The notes beneath the pieces were generated by a model. The model did not search any database. It was given only the letters and a program-made list of their open reading frames with translations, and had not been told where the DNA came from. DNA of 53,889 nucleotides, from contig DASXHZ010000023.1 of assembly GCA_036488085.1 (NCBI GenBank), forward strand, positions 1 through 53,889, in the 5' to 3' direction. Origin of the DNA: DASXHZ01 sp036488085. GTDB taxonomy: Bacteria; Acidobacteriota; Thermoanaerobaculia; Gp7-AA8. Shown here piece after piece: positions 41,193 to 52,035 of this stretch. Position 1 is the first letter of the stretch, and every line of letters begins with the position of its first letter. The position numbers and the translations under genes are program-made.

Positions 41193-43559
41193 ATGCATCT
41201 CGATACCACCACCCTCGAGCTCGACCGCGTTCTCACGCTGATCGCACTCGAAGCCAAGACTGCGCCCGGCAAGTCCGCGCTCCTCGGCAGGCGTCCGCTC
41301 ACGACGCTGCGCGAATGCGACGACGCGCACGCCGACCTCGCGGAAATGGTCCGCTTCTATCTCACCGAAGGGCTTCTTCCGCTCGCGGGAGTCATCGACG
41401 TCGCGCCGCTGCTCGCGCGCGAGACCGTGCTCGAGCTCGAAGAGTCGTGGATGGTCGTGCGCGCCGCTCGCGCAACGCAGGCGATCCGCGAATCGCTTCT
41501 CCGCATCGACGGCTACTCCCGCCTCGCCCGCTACGCGCAAGCCATCTCCGACCTCGGCGAGCTGATCTCCAAGACGAACAAGTACTTCACGCGCGACGGC
41601 AAATTGCGCGAGGAGGCGTCGGCGGAGCTGCGCGCGATCCGCAACCGCGTGCACCAGAAGCGCAGCGCGATTCAGAAGCTCCTCACCGACGTCATGAATC
41701 GCAGCGCCGACGCGATCCAGGAGCCGCTGATCGTTCTCCGCGGCGACCGGTACTGCATCCCCGTCCGCAGCGATCACCGCAATGCGGTCACCGGAATCCT
41801 CCACGAGCGCTCCGGCTCCGGCGCGTCGTTCTTCATCGAGCCGATGCAGGCGGTGGAGCTCAACAACGACCTCGCCGATCTCCTCATCCAGGAGCGCGAG
41901 GAGATCGCGCGCATCACCCGCTTCATCGCGGGACTGCTGATCGACGCAGCCGCCGACATCAAGCTCTCCGTCGACGTCGCCGCCGATCTCGATGCACTGC
42001 AGGCGTGCGCGATCTTCTACCCGACCGTCGGAGCGTCACGGCCGCTCTTCAGTGCCGACCGCGAACTGCACATCATCGACGGCCGCCATCCCCTCCTCGA
42101 CGAGCGCCTCGCCTCGGCGCGCGCAGACGCATTCGGCGAGGAGCCTGGGGATCAGAAGATCGTCCCGATGACGATCGATTTGTCCGACAACGCGTGCGCG
42201 CTCGTCATCAGCGGCCCGAACGCCGGCGGCAAGACGATCGCGTTGAAGACGGCAGGCCTCCTCGTCGCCATGGCGATGACCGGCCTTCCCGTCCCCGCCG
42301 CCGACGGTACGACGATCCCGATCGTTGACGCGCTGCACGTCTTGATCGGCGACGAACAGAACGTGATGGAGCATCTGTCGACGTTCTCCGCGTATCTCAT
42401 GCGCCTGAAGCGGATGCTGCAACGAGTGACGAACCGGTCTCTCGTCCTGCTCGACGAGCTCGGGTCGGGCACCGATCCGGAGGAGGGCGCCGCGCTCGCC
42501 GCCTCGGTCATCGAGCACCTCCTCGAGAAGGGCGCGCTGCTCATCGCGACGACGCACCTGTCGGCATTGAAATCGTTCGCGGTCAACGACTCGCGGATCG
42601 TGAATGCGTCGATGGAGTTCGACGCGGCCACCGGGAAGCCGACGTATCACCTGATCACCGGTATCCCCGGCCGCAGCCGCGCGATCGACGTCGCGCGGAT
42701 GATCGGCCTCCCCTCCTCGATCATCGACGCCGCCCGTGCACGTCTCGGCGACATGTACGGCGAGACCGACACGCTGCTCGCGCAACTCCAGAAACGGATG
42801 AGCGAGGTGCTGCGTCAGCAGGACGAAGCGACGCGCGTAGTCCGCGAGATGGAAAGCGAGCGCACTCAGCTCGCCGACACACGCGCGCAGCTCGAGAAGG
42901 AGAAGTCACGCCTCGGCGTGACGTACCGCGAAGAGCTGGAACGTCTGCGCGACGATGTGACGCGTCAGGTGTCGAACGAGATCAAGCAGCTCCGCGATCT
43001 CGATCGCAGCCAGCGAGCGAACGTCAAGGCCGCCGAGGTGTTGAAGAACGTGGCGACTCCGCTGGAACGCGCGATCGACTTTCTGCCGGCGGAACAGCGC
43101 GAGGTGCATGTCGGCGAGAAGGTCGAGCATCGCAAGTTCAAGGTGCGCGGCGAGGTGGTGTCGATCGATGGTGCGAGGGCTGTACTGAACGTCAACGGGC
43201 GGAAGATGACGGTGGAAGTGCGGGATCTTGCACCGGTTGGCGGGGCTCCGGCTGCCTCGCCGGCTGACCGCCGCCGGGTCGGCGGCGCCACACAGCGCAG
43301 CGACGCGGTTGAGATCTCCGCGGAGCTGAACCTCATCGGCCAACGCGTCGACGATGCGCTCGACGAATCCGATAAGTTCCTCGACCGCGCCCTCCTCGAA
43401 GGGAAGCAAGCCGTCCGGATCATTCACGGCTTCGGAACCGGGCGCTTGCGCCAAGCGATCCGCGAACACCTCCGCAAACACCCCGCGGTCAAGTCGTGGC
43501 GTCCCGGAAAAGAGAATGAGGGAGGCGACGGCGCGACCGTTGCCGTGCTGGACGAGTAA
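41193..43559 (+). CDS. mutS2: MutS2 family endonuclease
   Basis: 788 residues. MutS-type ATPase: SGPNAGGKTIALKTAGLL (Walker A), LVLLDELGSGTDPEEGAALAASVIEHL (Walker B), and ATTHLSALKSFAV. A coiled coil follows (about 500-620), then a C-terminal Smr nuclease domain starting at about 710 with ELNLIGQRVDDALDESDKFLDRALL and VRIIHGFGTGRLRQAIREHLRKH. It suppresses recombination and acts on branched DNA or collided ribosomes in other bacteria. It stands between rpsU and dnaG, whose start overlaps its stop. Confidence 0.95.
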   Translation: MHLDTTTLELDRVLTLIALEAKTAPGKSALLGRRPLTTLRECDDAHADLAEMVRFYLTEGLLPLAGVIDVAPLLARETVLELEESWMVVRAARATQAIRESLLRIDGYSRLARYAQAISDLGELISKTNKYFTRDGKLREEASAELRAIRNRVHQKRSAIQKLLTDVMNRSADAIQEPLIVLRGDRYCIPVRSDHRNAVTGILHERSGSGASFFIEPMQAVELNNDLADLLIQEREEIARITRFIAGLLIDAAADIKLSVDVAADLDALQACAIFYPTVGASRPLFSADRELHIIDGRHPLLDERLASARADAFGEEPGDQKIVPMTIDLSDNACALVISGPNAGGKTIALKTAGLLVAMAMTGLPVPAADGTTIPIVDALHVLIGDEQNVMEHLSTFSAYLMRLKRMLQRVTNRSLVLLDELGSGTDPEEGAALAASVIEHLLEKGALLIATTHLSALKSFAVNDSRIVNASMEFDAATGKPTYHLITGIPGRSRAIDVARMIGLPSSIIDAARARLGDMYGETDTLLAQLQKRMSEVLRQQDEATRVVREMESERTQLADTRAQLEKEKSRLGVTYREELERLRDDVTRQVSNEIKQLRDLDRSQRANVKAAEVLKNVATPLERAIDFLPAEQREVHVGEKVEHRKFKVRGEVVSIDGARAVLNVNGRKMTVEVRDLAPVGGAPAASPADRRRVGGATQRSDAVEISAELNLIGQRVDDALDESDKFLDRALLEGKQAVRIIHGFGTGRLRQAIREHLRKHPAVKSWRPGKENEGGDGATVAVLDE

Positions 43560-45304
43560 TGGCCCTCGTCGACCTGAACGACCAGATCATTTCGCAGGTG
43601 CGGCAGGCGGCGGACATTGTTGAATTCGTCAATCAAGTCACGCCGCTAAAGCTTGCGGGAAAGAGCTACAAAGGTCTCTGTCCGTTCCATCGCGAGAAGA
43701 CGCCGTCGTTTCACGTCGACCGCGGCAAGGGGCTCTTCTACTGCTTCGGCTGCGGCATGGGGGGCGACGTCTTCAAGTTCCTGGCGCTGACGGAACGGTT
43801 CACCTTCCCCGAGGCCGTGGAACATGTGGCGGCGCGGGTGGGGATCGAGTTGCCGAGGCGGCGGAAGGCTTCGCAGCGGGAGAGCGACAAAGACGACCTG
43901 CTCGAGCTGCTCGACGAAGCGTCCGAAGCGTTCCATCAGGCGCTGCTCCACTTCGGCGATAACCCTGCGCAGCGGTACCTGCAGAACCGCGGCGTCCCGG
44001 ATGACATCGTCAAGAAGTACGGCTTCGGCTACGCGCCTGACTCTTGGGACTACCTGCTCCGCCGCCTCGGGCAGAAGCACGGCGAGCAGAAGCTGGAGAA
44101 GGCGGGACTGATCACCCCGCGGAAAGAGAAGAGCGGCTTCTACGACCGCTTCCGCAACCGGCTGATCATCCCGATCCACTCCGAGACGGGAGCGCTGGTC
44201 GGCTTCGGGGGACGCTCGCTCGACAACAGCGAGCCGAAATACCTCAACTCGCCTGAGTCGGAGGTCTTCAACAAGTCGCGGCTCCTCTACAACCTGCATC
44301 GCTCGAAAGACGCGATGCGGCGCGTCGATCGCGCGATCCTGGTGGAGGGCTACTTCGACGCAATCGCCATCGACCACGCCGGAGTGCCGGGGGTCGTGGC
44401 CTCGATGGGAACGTCGCTCACGAGCGGACAGGCAGCGCTCCTCCGCCGATTCACGCGCCGCGTCGTGATCGCGTACGACGGCGATGACGCGGGGCGCAAT
44501 GCGACCCTTCGCGCCGCCCCGATCCTCCTCTCCGCCGGCCTCGACATCTTCGCGCTCGACCTCGGCGGCGAGAAGGATCCCGACTCGCTCATCCAGAAGC
44601 AGGGAACGGACACGTTCCTCGAGGTTCTCAGTAATGCGAGCGACATCTTCACTTTCGCGCTGACGCAGTGGGGAGCGGACATCGCGGGCCTCAGCGGACG
44701 GGAGAAGGCCGACCGGATCGAGCTCTTCGTGCCGCTGCTCTCGTCGGTCAACGACCCGGTGGTTCGAAACGACGCCGCCCAGCGAATCGCCGACGCCTTC
44801 CGGCTCGAATTCGAGACCGTCTGGTCGCGCGTGCGGGGCAAGGCGCAGACGGGGCTGGTGGACCGGCAGGTCAGCGGGCGGGAGTCTTCAGCCGACAAAA
44901 CGGTGCTGATCGCGGCCATGCAGGGGAAGTTGCCGCCGGGGCGGATGGCGTGGCTCCGGGAGGACTTCTTCAACGACCCGGCCTGCAAAACGCTCTTTTC
45001 TATCATGAAAAATGATCTTGTTTCGGGCTCGCCTATTGATTTCACGGAAATTGCGACCGAGATTAGAGGCGAAGCCGAGCTGACGCTCCTCTCGGAGCTG
45101 ACCCTCAGCGAGGACATCGACGAGGAGAGCCTGCGACGGATCGACGAGAACCTACAGCGGTTGGAAGCCAGGTACGTCAAGCGGCGGAAGCTGGAAATCC
45201 AAAAAGAGATAGTCGAGGCCGAAAAAGCGGGCGATTCCCGGCGCGTGGACGAGCTCGACGCGGAGAAGCAGGAACTGTCCCGTATGTCAAGTGCGCTGAA
45301 ATAA
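43559..45304 (+). CDS. dnaG: DNA primase
   Basis: 581 residues. Zinc finger CPFHREKTPSFHVDRG with FYCFGCGMGGDVFKF; primase core with YGFGYAPDSWDYLL; TOPRIM VEGYFDAIAIDHAGVPG and VIAYDGDDAGRNATLRA (the DxD motif); and a C-terminal helical domain for helicase contact. It makes RNA primers at the fork. The ATG overlaps the mutS2 stop as TAATG. Length is close to other DnaG proteins. Confidence 0.96.
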   Translation: MALVDLNDQIISQVRQAADIVEFVNQVTPLKLAGKSYKGLCPFHREKTPSFHVDRGKGLFYCFGCGMGGDVFKFLALTERFTFPEAVEHVAARVGIELPRRRKASQRESDKDDLLELLDEASEAFHQALLHFGDNPAQRYLQNRGVPDDIVKKYGFGYAPDSWDYLLRRLGQKHGEQKLEKAGLITPRKEKSGFYDRFRNRLIIPIHSETGALVGFGGRSLDNSEPKYLNSPESEVFNKSRLLYNLHRSKDAMRRVDRAILVEGYFDAIAIDHAGVPGVVASMGTSLTSGQAALLRRFTRRVVIAYDGDDAGRNATLRAAPILLSAGLDIFALDLGGEKDPDSLIQKQGTDTFLEVLSNASDIFTFALTQWGADIAGLSGREKADRIELFVPLLSSVNDPVVRNDAAQRIADAFRLEFETVWSRVRGKAQTGLVDRQVSGRESSADKTVLIAAMQGKLPPGRMAWLREDFFNDPACKTLFSIMKNDLVSGSPIDFTEIATEIRGEAELTLLSELTLSEDIDEESLRRIDENLQRLEARYVKRRKLEIQKEIVEAEKAGDSRRVDELDAEKQELSRMSSALK

Positions 45305-45431
45305 TTATCGTCCACGGCCGATTACGTGGATGTCCTGGCAGACGGACAGTTTCCATATCCGAATGCCGGCGTTCGAAACGTCGTGTTGCCGTGGGGCCAG
45401 CGAGCTGCCCGTGAAGAGGAGCGAATAAGAG

Positions 45432-47264
<1,833 letters not shown>

Positions 47265-47275
47265 AACTCGGTTAC

Positions 47276-47317
47276 GAGGTTGCGGAGTTACGCGGTCACA
47301 CGCGACTCCGCAACCTC
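47276..47317. repeat. Palindromic repeat / hairpin after rpoD
   Basis: GAGGTTGCGGAGT and ACTCCGCAACCTC form a perfect 13-bp stem with a 16-base loop (47289-47304). Flanking GGTTAC and GTAACC extend the symmetry. It lies 11 bases after the rpoD stop and 16 bases before the next ATG. There is no T-run, so termination is uncertain. Confidence 0.85.
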
Positions 47318-47333
47318 GGAACTTCGTAACCTC

Positions 47334-48011
47334 ATGCGCTGCGGCCTGATACTCGCGCTCCTCTGTCTTCCTGCCCTCGCCGCTCCGGCGCCGCAACCGC
47401 GTCCTTACCACCTAACGCTCGAAGCCGATCCCGCGGCGCCGTTTCCGTTCCTCAGCCGGTTCGGGCGGGCCACGCTCCATGTTTACGCGAGCGGCGTTCG
47501 AGCGGAGACGCTCTGGCTGAACGGCTTCTCCCGTACCGGCTCGACCGCGATCACGGTGGAGAACCCCCTCGGGCGGATGTATACCGAGGTACCGGTAACG
47601 AACGTCGGCTCGATCGTCGAAAAGCTGGCGGGGAGTGAGTTGCGGAACGCGACGCCGACGCTCGCCACGCCGATGGCGGGACGCGTCGGCGAACTGGCTG
47701 CGACACGGTATCGCCTCATCTACGGCCCCGAGGCGTATATCGACATCTGGTCGACGCACGCGATTCCGGAGAACAGACAGTTCCGGACGCTCGTCACGCA
47801 ATTCGTCGGCGGCATCTCAGCCGGCACCGCGACCCTCGCGAAGACCATCCCGGGAACGCCGATCTACGTCGAGCTGAACTTCCGCCGTTTCAAGAAGCTC
47901 CCCCTCCTCCGCCTGCGCTCGCTGAGCTACGACAACAGCAGCGAAACCGACGCGCTGAAGGTCAGCTCGTTCATGCTGCATGCGTCGCTGCTCGACAATC
48001 TCTGGAAGTAA
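47334..48011 (+). CDS. Exported protein of unknown function (DUF4292/LolB-like fold possible)
   Basis: About 225 residues. Signal peptide LILALLCLPALAAP. The mature part is beta-rich: YHLTLEADPAAPFPFL, ATLHVYASGVRAETLWLNGFSRTGS, YTEVPVTNVGSIVEKLAG, and YRLIYGPEAYIDIWSTHAIPEN. The pattern of strands and the final helices are reminiscent of the LolA/LolB/DUF4292 fold, but I see no signature, so this is a guess. The ATG at 47334 is used; a TTG at 47280 would add 18 residues from the repeat. Confidence 0.7.
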   Translation: MRCGLILALLCLPALAAPAPQPRPYHLTLEADPAAPFPFLSRFGRATLHVYASGVRAETLWLNGFSRTGSTAITVENPLGRMYTEVPVTNVGSIVEKLAGSELRNATPTLATPMAGRVGELAATRYRLIYGPEAYIDIWSTHAIPENRQFRTLVTQFVGGISAGTATLAKTIPGTPIYVELNFRRFKKLPLLRLRSLSYDNSSETDALKVSSFMLHASLLDNLWK

Positions 48012-48014
48012 CTG

Positions 48015-50786
48015 TTACGCAGCAACCTGCTGCAGCGAGACGGCGTCGAGATCGTGGAGCAGTTCGCCGGCGTTGGCGTAGCGGACCTTCGGGTCCTTCT
48101 CGAGGCAGCGCAGGACGATGGTGTTGATCTCGCGTCCCATCTCCGGACGGAGCTCGATCGGCGGCCGCGGCTTCTCGGTGATGTGAGCCGTGAGGACGCC
48201 AGTGAGTGATGACGACTCGAAGGGGCGCTTACCGGCAACGAGCTCGTAGAGCATGATGCCCATCGAGTAGACGTCGCTGCGCGGGTCGAGCTGTTTTCCC
48301 TGAACCTGCTCGGGGCTCATGTAGTGCGGCGTCCCGACGATGAGTCCCGCTTGGGTCATCCCCTCGTGCGTCTCGGCCATGCGCGCGATGCCGAAGTCCA
48401 TCAGCTTCACTTCGCCCTTGTGGTCCACGAGCACGTTCTGCGGCTTGATGTCGCGGTGGATGATCCCCTGCTCGTGCGCTACTTCTAGGCCGCGCGACAC
48501 TTGCCGCATGATTCCGACCGCCACGCGCGGCGACATCTGCTTCGCCTCCGCTTCGGCCAGGAGTTCGGCGAGCGTGTAGCCGCGCACCAGCTCCATGCTG
48601 ATGAAGTAGACCCCCTCCGCTTCGCCGTAGTCGTACGTGCGGAGGACGTTGCGGTGCGTGATCTTGCGGGCGAGACGAATCTCGCGCTTGAAGCGTTCCA
48701 AGTCTTCCGGCGAACGGGACATCACGTCGCCCGGCAGCGTCTTGATCGCGACCGGCTCGTCGAGCTGCGTGTCGATCGCCCGGTAGACGATCCCCATCCC
48801 GCCGCGGCCGACGATCGATTCGATGCGGTACCGGTTGGCGAAGAGCTGTCCGCCCTGGAGCTCGATCGGCGCGCCGCTGGAGGGTGCCGTCGCCCCAGGC
48901 GTCGTCGCGTCGATGCGCATCGTCGATTCGGAGGTCACAGAACCGATCGAGCGCATCATTCCGGTCGTCATCGAGGCGAGCGGCAACGACGCGACCGGCA
49001 TCGGCTGCGCCAGCCACTTGAGGCGCACTTCCTCGCGCTGCGACGACGAAAGGATCTCGCCGCCCGCCGTCTGCGCCGTTTCATACGAGACGTACGCGTA
49101 GCCGCTCGGGGCGTGCCACGCGAAGACCTGTGCCAGGAGCGGCGCGTTGCCGATGACCGCGAGACCGCTCTCCTGCTCGAGCATCACGGAGCCGGAGACG
49201 AACTCGCCGGTCGCGACACCGACACCAATCGAGATCGGGCTGCCGGCGCCGAGCTGGGTTGCCAGCTCTTCGTTGATCGCACGTGCGGCGCGGATGGCGT
49301 GGATGACGCCGCGGTCGCCGCGGAAGAGGCTCACGAGACGGTGCCCGACGATCTCGCGCACCTCGCCGTCCTGGCGCGACACTTCCGCTTCCTGGATCTT
49401 CATCGCCCGCGACACCTCGGCGATGACGCTCGCCGGGTCGCCGTCACCAACGCCGACACCGCGCAGGTCGGAGACGAGCACCGTCCCCTCTTCGAGCTTC
49501 GGCTCGGAGACGCGCTGCACGCTCACCGCCTCGCGCTCGGCAGACTTCGCAGCCATCTTTTCGTACAGTTCTTCGAGGTCCGACTTCTCGCGCAGCGCGG
49601 TGATCATCTTCGCGAACGAGCGGCCGAGGATTCCGACCTCGTCGGAGGACTCGATGTTCGGCTTCACGTTGTAGTCGCCGCCGGTCACCGCTTGGGCGAC
49701 GCCGGCAAGTTCCTCGATCGGACGCGTGACGCGCTTGGCGATCAGGAACGAGAAGAGAAACGCGAGCAGCAGCGCGCCGCCGCCACCGATCAGGAGCGTG
49801 TTTTCGATCTCTTTGAACGGCGCCAGTTCGCGGTCGAGTGAGCGGATGAAGATGGCCGCGCCGATGGTGTGCGGTCCCGCCACGAGCGGCTCGCCGGTCA
49901 TGACGTAGTCGCTCGACTCGATCCGGACGTTCGACGGCGCGACCGGTTTCCCGCTCTTGAAGATCTGATCGGTGCCGTGCATCTGTTGCATGCCGACGCT
50001 CGGAGCATTGGATGAGCGGGTGATCTGCGGCGAATTCGCGGCAGCGAACATGACGCCGGCGTTCGTCGAGTCGGCGATGCGGTTCGCGAAGGCGTCGTCG
50101 ATGGCGTATGCGTTGAGGAGATAGCCGACCGGAACGGCGTTGGCGCCGACGGCGATCGGACGCGCGGCGGCGTGGTAAAGCTTGTCGCCGATGAGGACTA
50201 CACCGCTCGTACCTTCGAGCGAGCCCTCGAGCAGATCGCGAACCAACGGAAGCTGCTTCGCAAGTTCATCGGTGTGTGTCTCGATCGCCGTCGCCTGATC
50301 GGTTCGAACCGCAAGCTTCCCTTGCGGATCGAAGAGGATCATCAGGTCGCTGTGCAGCGCGTCCTTCTTGTCGTGCAGTTGATCGAGCAGACTGACGTAA
50401 TCGGGCGACGGAGGAAGCTGAGTCGCGCCCGGCGCCGCTGTCTCCGGAGCGGGATTGAGACTCGTCTGGACGTACGCTGCAAAGGTGGGGTCGTTGGCGA
50501 GGATCTTCGCGGCATCCTTGAGGCGCGCGATCCGGTCAACCTCGAAGTCGTGGTACAGCTTCGCGGCGCTGACGATCGACTTGTCGACCGTCGTGTGCGC
50601 GATGCTGTTCGCGCGCTGGATCGTGACACCGATCGCGATCCCGACCACGATCACGATCAGGAGGGCCATGAGCGCGAAGAGCCGGAGCGCGAGGGGAAAG
50701 CGCGGGCGCTCGGCCGTGAGGGGCTTCTTCTTCTGAACGATCGGACCGGTGGTAGGCGCCGCGGTGCTGACCGTCTCCGCCGTCAA
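48015..50786 (-). CDS. Membrane Ser/Thr protein kinase with HAMP and degenerate cyclase-like modules
   Basis: 923 residues, unusual order. TM1 at about 33-56, a 270-residue extracytoplasmic sensor region, TM2 at about 330-352, HAMP (RPIEELAGVAQAVTGGDY, about 353-405), then a class III cyclase-like domain (about 434-590) and a C-terminal kinase (about 652-920). The kinase is intact: GRGGMGIVY, K682, HRDIKPQN, DFGIAR (Asp797), MSPEQ. The cyclase-like domain keeps the first metal Asp (LVSDLRG, Asp440) but the second metal position (usually GDG) reads GHR, so it is probably not active as a cyclase. Most bacterial Ser/Thr kinases have an N-terminal kinase and a C-terminal sensor. TTG start with GGAG upstream. 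It follows the cupredoxin gene without a gap. Confidence 0.9.
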   Translation of the reverse strand: MTAETVSTAAPTTGPIVQKKKPLTAERPRFPLALRLFALMALLIVIVVGIAIGVTIQRANSIAHTTVDKSIVSAAKLYHDFEVDRIARLKDAAKILANDPTFAAYVQTSLNPAPETAAPGATQLPPSPDYVSLLDQLHDKKDALHSDLMILFDPQGKLAVRTDQATAIETHTDELAKQLPLVRDLLEGSLEGTSGVVLIGDKLYHAAARPIAVGANAVPVGYLLNAYAIDDAFANRIADSTNAGVMFAAANSPQITRSSNAPSVGMQQMHGTDQIFKSGKPVAPSNVRIESSDYVMTGEPLVAGPHTIGAAIFIRSLDRELAPFKEIENTLLIGGGGALLLAFLFSFLIAKRVTRPIEELAGVAQAVTGGDYNVKPNIESSDEVGILGRSFAKMITALREKSDLEELYEKMAAKSAEREAVSVQRVSEPKLEEGTVLVSDLRGVGVGDGDPASVIAEVSRAMKIQEAEVSRQDGEVREIVGHRLVSLFRGDRGVIHAIRAARAINEELATQLGAGSPISIGVGVATGEFVSGSVMLEQESGLAVIGNAPLLAQVFAWHAPSGYAYVSYETAQTAGGEILSSSQREEVRLKWLAQPMPVASLPLASMTTGMMRSIGSVTSESTMRIDATTPGATAPSSGAPIELQGGQLFANRYRIESIVGRGGMGIVYRAIDTQLDEPVAIKTLPGDVMSRSPEDLERFKREIRLARKITHRNVLRTYDYGEAEGVYFISMELVRGYTLAELLAEAEAKQMSPRVAVGIMRQVSRGLEVAHEQGIIHRDIKPQNVLVDHKGEVKLMDFGIARMAETHEGMTQAGLIVGTPHYMSPEQVQGKQLDPRSDVYSMGIMLYELVAGKRPFESSSLTGVLTAHITEKPRPPIELRPEMGREINTIVLRCLEKDPKVRYANAGELLHDLDAVSLQQVAA

Positions 50787-51473
50787 TCAATACTCCTTCG
50801 CGTGAGGGGTGTCGTACGTCTTGCCGAACTTGTTCGCGTGCTGCACGCTCTTGTAGCCGCGCGCGTCGAGCACAAGTGCGAGTGCCGGCGATCCGCCGGC
50901 GCCGAAATCCAGCGACGTCCGCGACGTTCCGCCCATCTCGTTCCACGCCAGGACCTCGTAGTGCCCGGGGGGGACGTCGGTGAAGCTGAAGTTTCCGTTC
51001 GCGTCGGCGAACGTGTAGTACGGCGTGTTGATGACGTGGATCACCGAGGACATGTTCGGGTGGACGTTGCAGTAGACGTTGACGATGCCGACGGCGGTGA
51101 AGGTGTGCGACTTCCCGGCTCCGGCGCGGTAGAGGCCGAGATCGAACTGGTTGGGGCTCGAGAGCGAGAAGAGATTGTGAGAGATCGGGTCTTCGTTCGG
51201 AAAATTGACAGTCGAGCCGACCGGGATCGCGAGCACGTGCGGGAGGAGGGTCTTTCCGCGCGTCGTCATCGTGACCGTGACCGGGGCCGCTCTCCTGATG
51301 TTCCGGATGCCGCCTGCCGGCTCGAGCCAGACCAGCGTCTCGTTCGTAACCGGTTTCTGACCGCGGCTGAGATTGAAGCTGACACGGCCGTTCAGCGGAG
51401 CGGCCGCGGCGGATACAGCGGCGAGCGCGCAGAGTAGCAGCGCACCGCCCGACTGCACCAGAAGTCGTTTCAT
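50787..51473 (-). CDS. Secreted cupredoxin-like (type 1 copper) protein
   Basis: 228 residues. Signal peptide ALLLCALAAVSAAAAP. The cupredoxin part (about 75-150) has the copper ligands His99 (DPISHNLFS), Cys135, His138 and Met141 in YCNVHPNMSSVIHV. A small carboxypeptidase-regulatory-like segment follows (YTFADANGNFSFTDVPPGHYEV). This is a predicted periplasmic electron carrier or copper-binding protein; the His-Cys-His-Met set is complete. It is immediately followed by, and translationally coupled to, the sensor kinase gene, so it could be its sensing partner or substrate. Confidence 0.85.
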   Translation of the reverse strand: MKRLLVQSGGALLLCALAAVSAAAAPLNGRVSFNLSRGQKPVTNETLVWLEPAGGIRNIRRAAPVTVTMTTRGKTLLPHVLAIPVGSTVNFPNEDPISHNLFSLSSPNQFDLGLYRAGAGKSHTFTAVGIVNVYCNVHPNMSSVIHVINTPYYTFADANGNFSFTDVPPGHYEVLAWNEMGGTSRTSLDFGAGGSPALALVLDARGYKSVQHANKFGKTYDTPHAKEY

Positions 51474-51564
51474 ATCAATGGTCTCCGGAGGTTCCGCAGT
51501 TTAGCACAGCGCCTTCGTCCGGCGGCATGCGGGTTGAAGTGGGTGTGGCTGTGAGATTTTTCAG

Positions 51565-51592
51565 TTGTAATTTCGAGCAAAAAACGTATCCT
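51565..51592 (+). promoter_or_regulatory. Candidate sigma-70 promoter in the 51.5-52.0 kb gap
   Basis: TTGTAA, 16 bases, TATCCT, in an AT-rich patch. The predicted start is about 51599-51600, right at an ATG (51600), which would give a leaderless 19-codon ORF ending at 51659. Confidence 0.5.
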
Positions 51593-51861
51593 ATTTACCA
51601 TGCTTCAAAACGAATGGGAGGGATGGGCTGGAATGAGCCGCCCCGCCACGCGTTTCTGAATCATACGATTCGGTGCGGCAACTGGCCGCATGCTCATTGA
51701 TCTGAAAACGAGATGACAAGTTCCCGCTCCTCCCCTTCACCACGGGGCAGGTAGGAGCGGTCGATCCGGTCCGCGGCGTCGGCGGGGTGAGCCACGACAC
51801 GTGACGTGACGCTTGCTGCGGGTCCGCCGGAAATTCTTGGGGGAGGAGGTACACGTTTTCA

Positions 51862-51900
51862 ATGGATTGTTCTAATACACCTGAGGGGGCTACTTCGTAG
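51862..51900 (+). CDS. 12-codon ORF with strong ribosome-binding site
   Basis: The frame MDCSNTPEGATS is preceded by GGGAGGAGGT at 51841-51850, about 11 bases from the ATG, and stops 12 bases before a Rho-independent terminator. This arrangement fits a leader peptide or a very small protein. It is too short to rule out chance; the Shine-Dalgarno is the main evidence. Confidence 0.35.
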   Translation: MDCSNTPEGATS

Positions 51901-51911
51901 CTTCCACCCCG

Positions 51912-51945
51912 AAAGGGCGCCCGTCAAAAGGCGCCCTTTTTCATT
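51912..51945 (+). terminator. Rho-independent terminator
   Basis: AAAGGGCGCC (51912-51921) and GGCGCCCTTT (51930-51939) form a 10-bp stem with an 8-base loop, followed by TTCATTT. The T-run is good. Confidence 0.8.
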
Positions 51946-52035
51946 TCCCTCCCCTGTAGAACTACCGCGCGCTCCGTTTCATCCCGCCTATCGCGCGGCG
52001 GCTTCCCGAGTGTCACCAGAATTGGACATCGGCAC

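Larger units (their letters stand above)
51600..51945 (+). ncRNA. Candidate small-RNA transcription unit of about 345 nt
   Basis: It runs from a promoter-like element to a Rho-independent terminator with no long reading frame. The length suggests an RNA product, but the hallmarks of tmRNA, RNase P RNA and SRP RNA are absent, so no family is assigned. It ends with hairpins GCTAC-TTC-GTAGC and the terminator stem. Confidence 0.35.

Noticed and set aside
51600..51945. tmRNA, RNase P RNA or SRP RNA
   Set aside because: The length fits the first two, but their conserved ends and loops, and the SRP domain IV, are not present.
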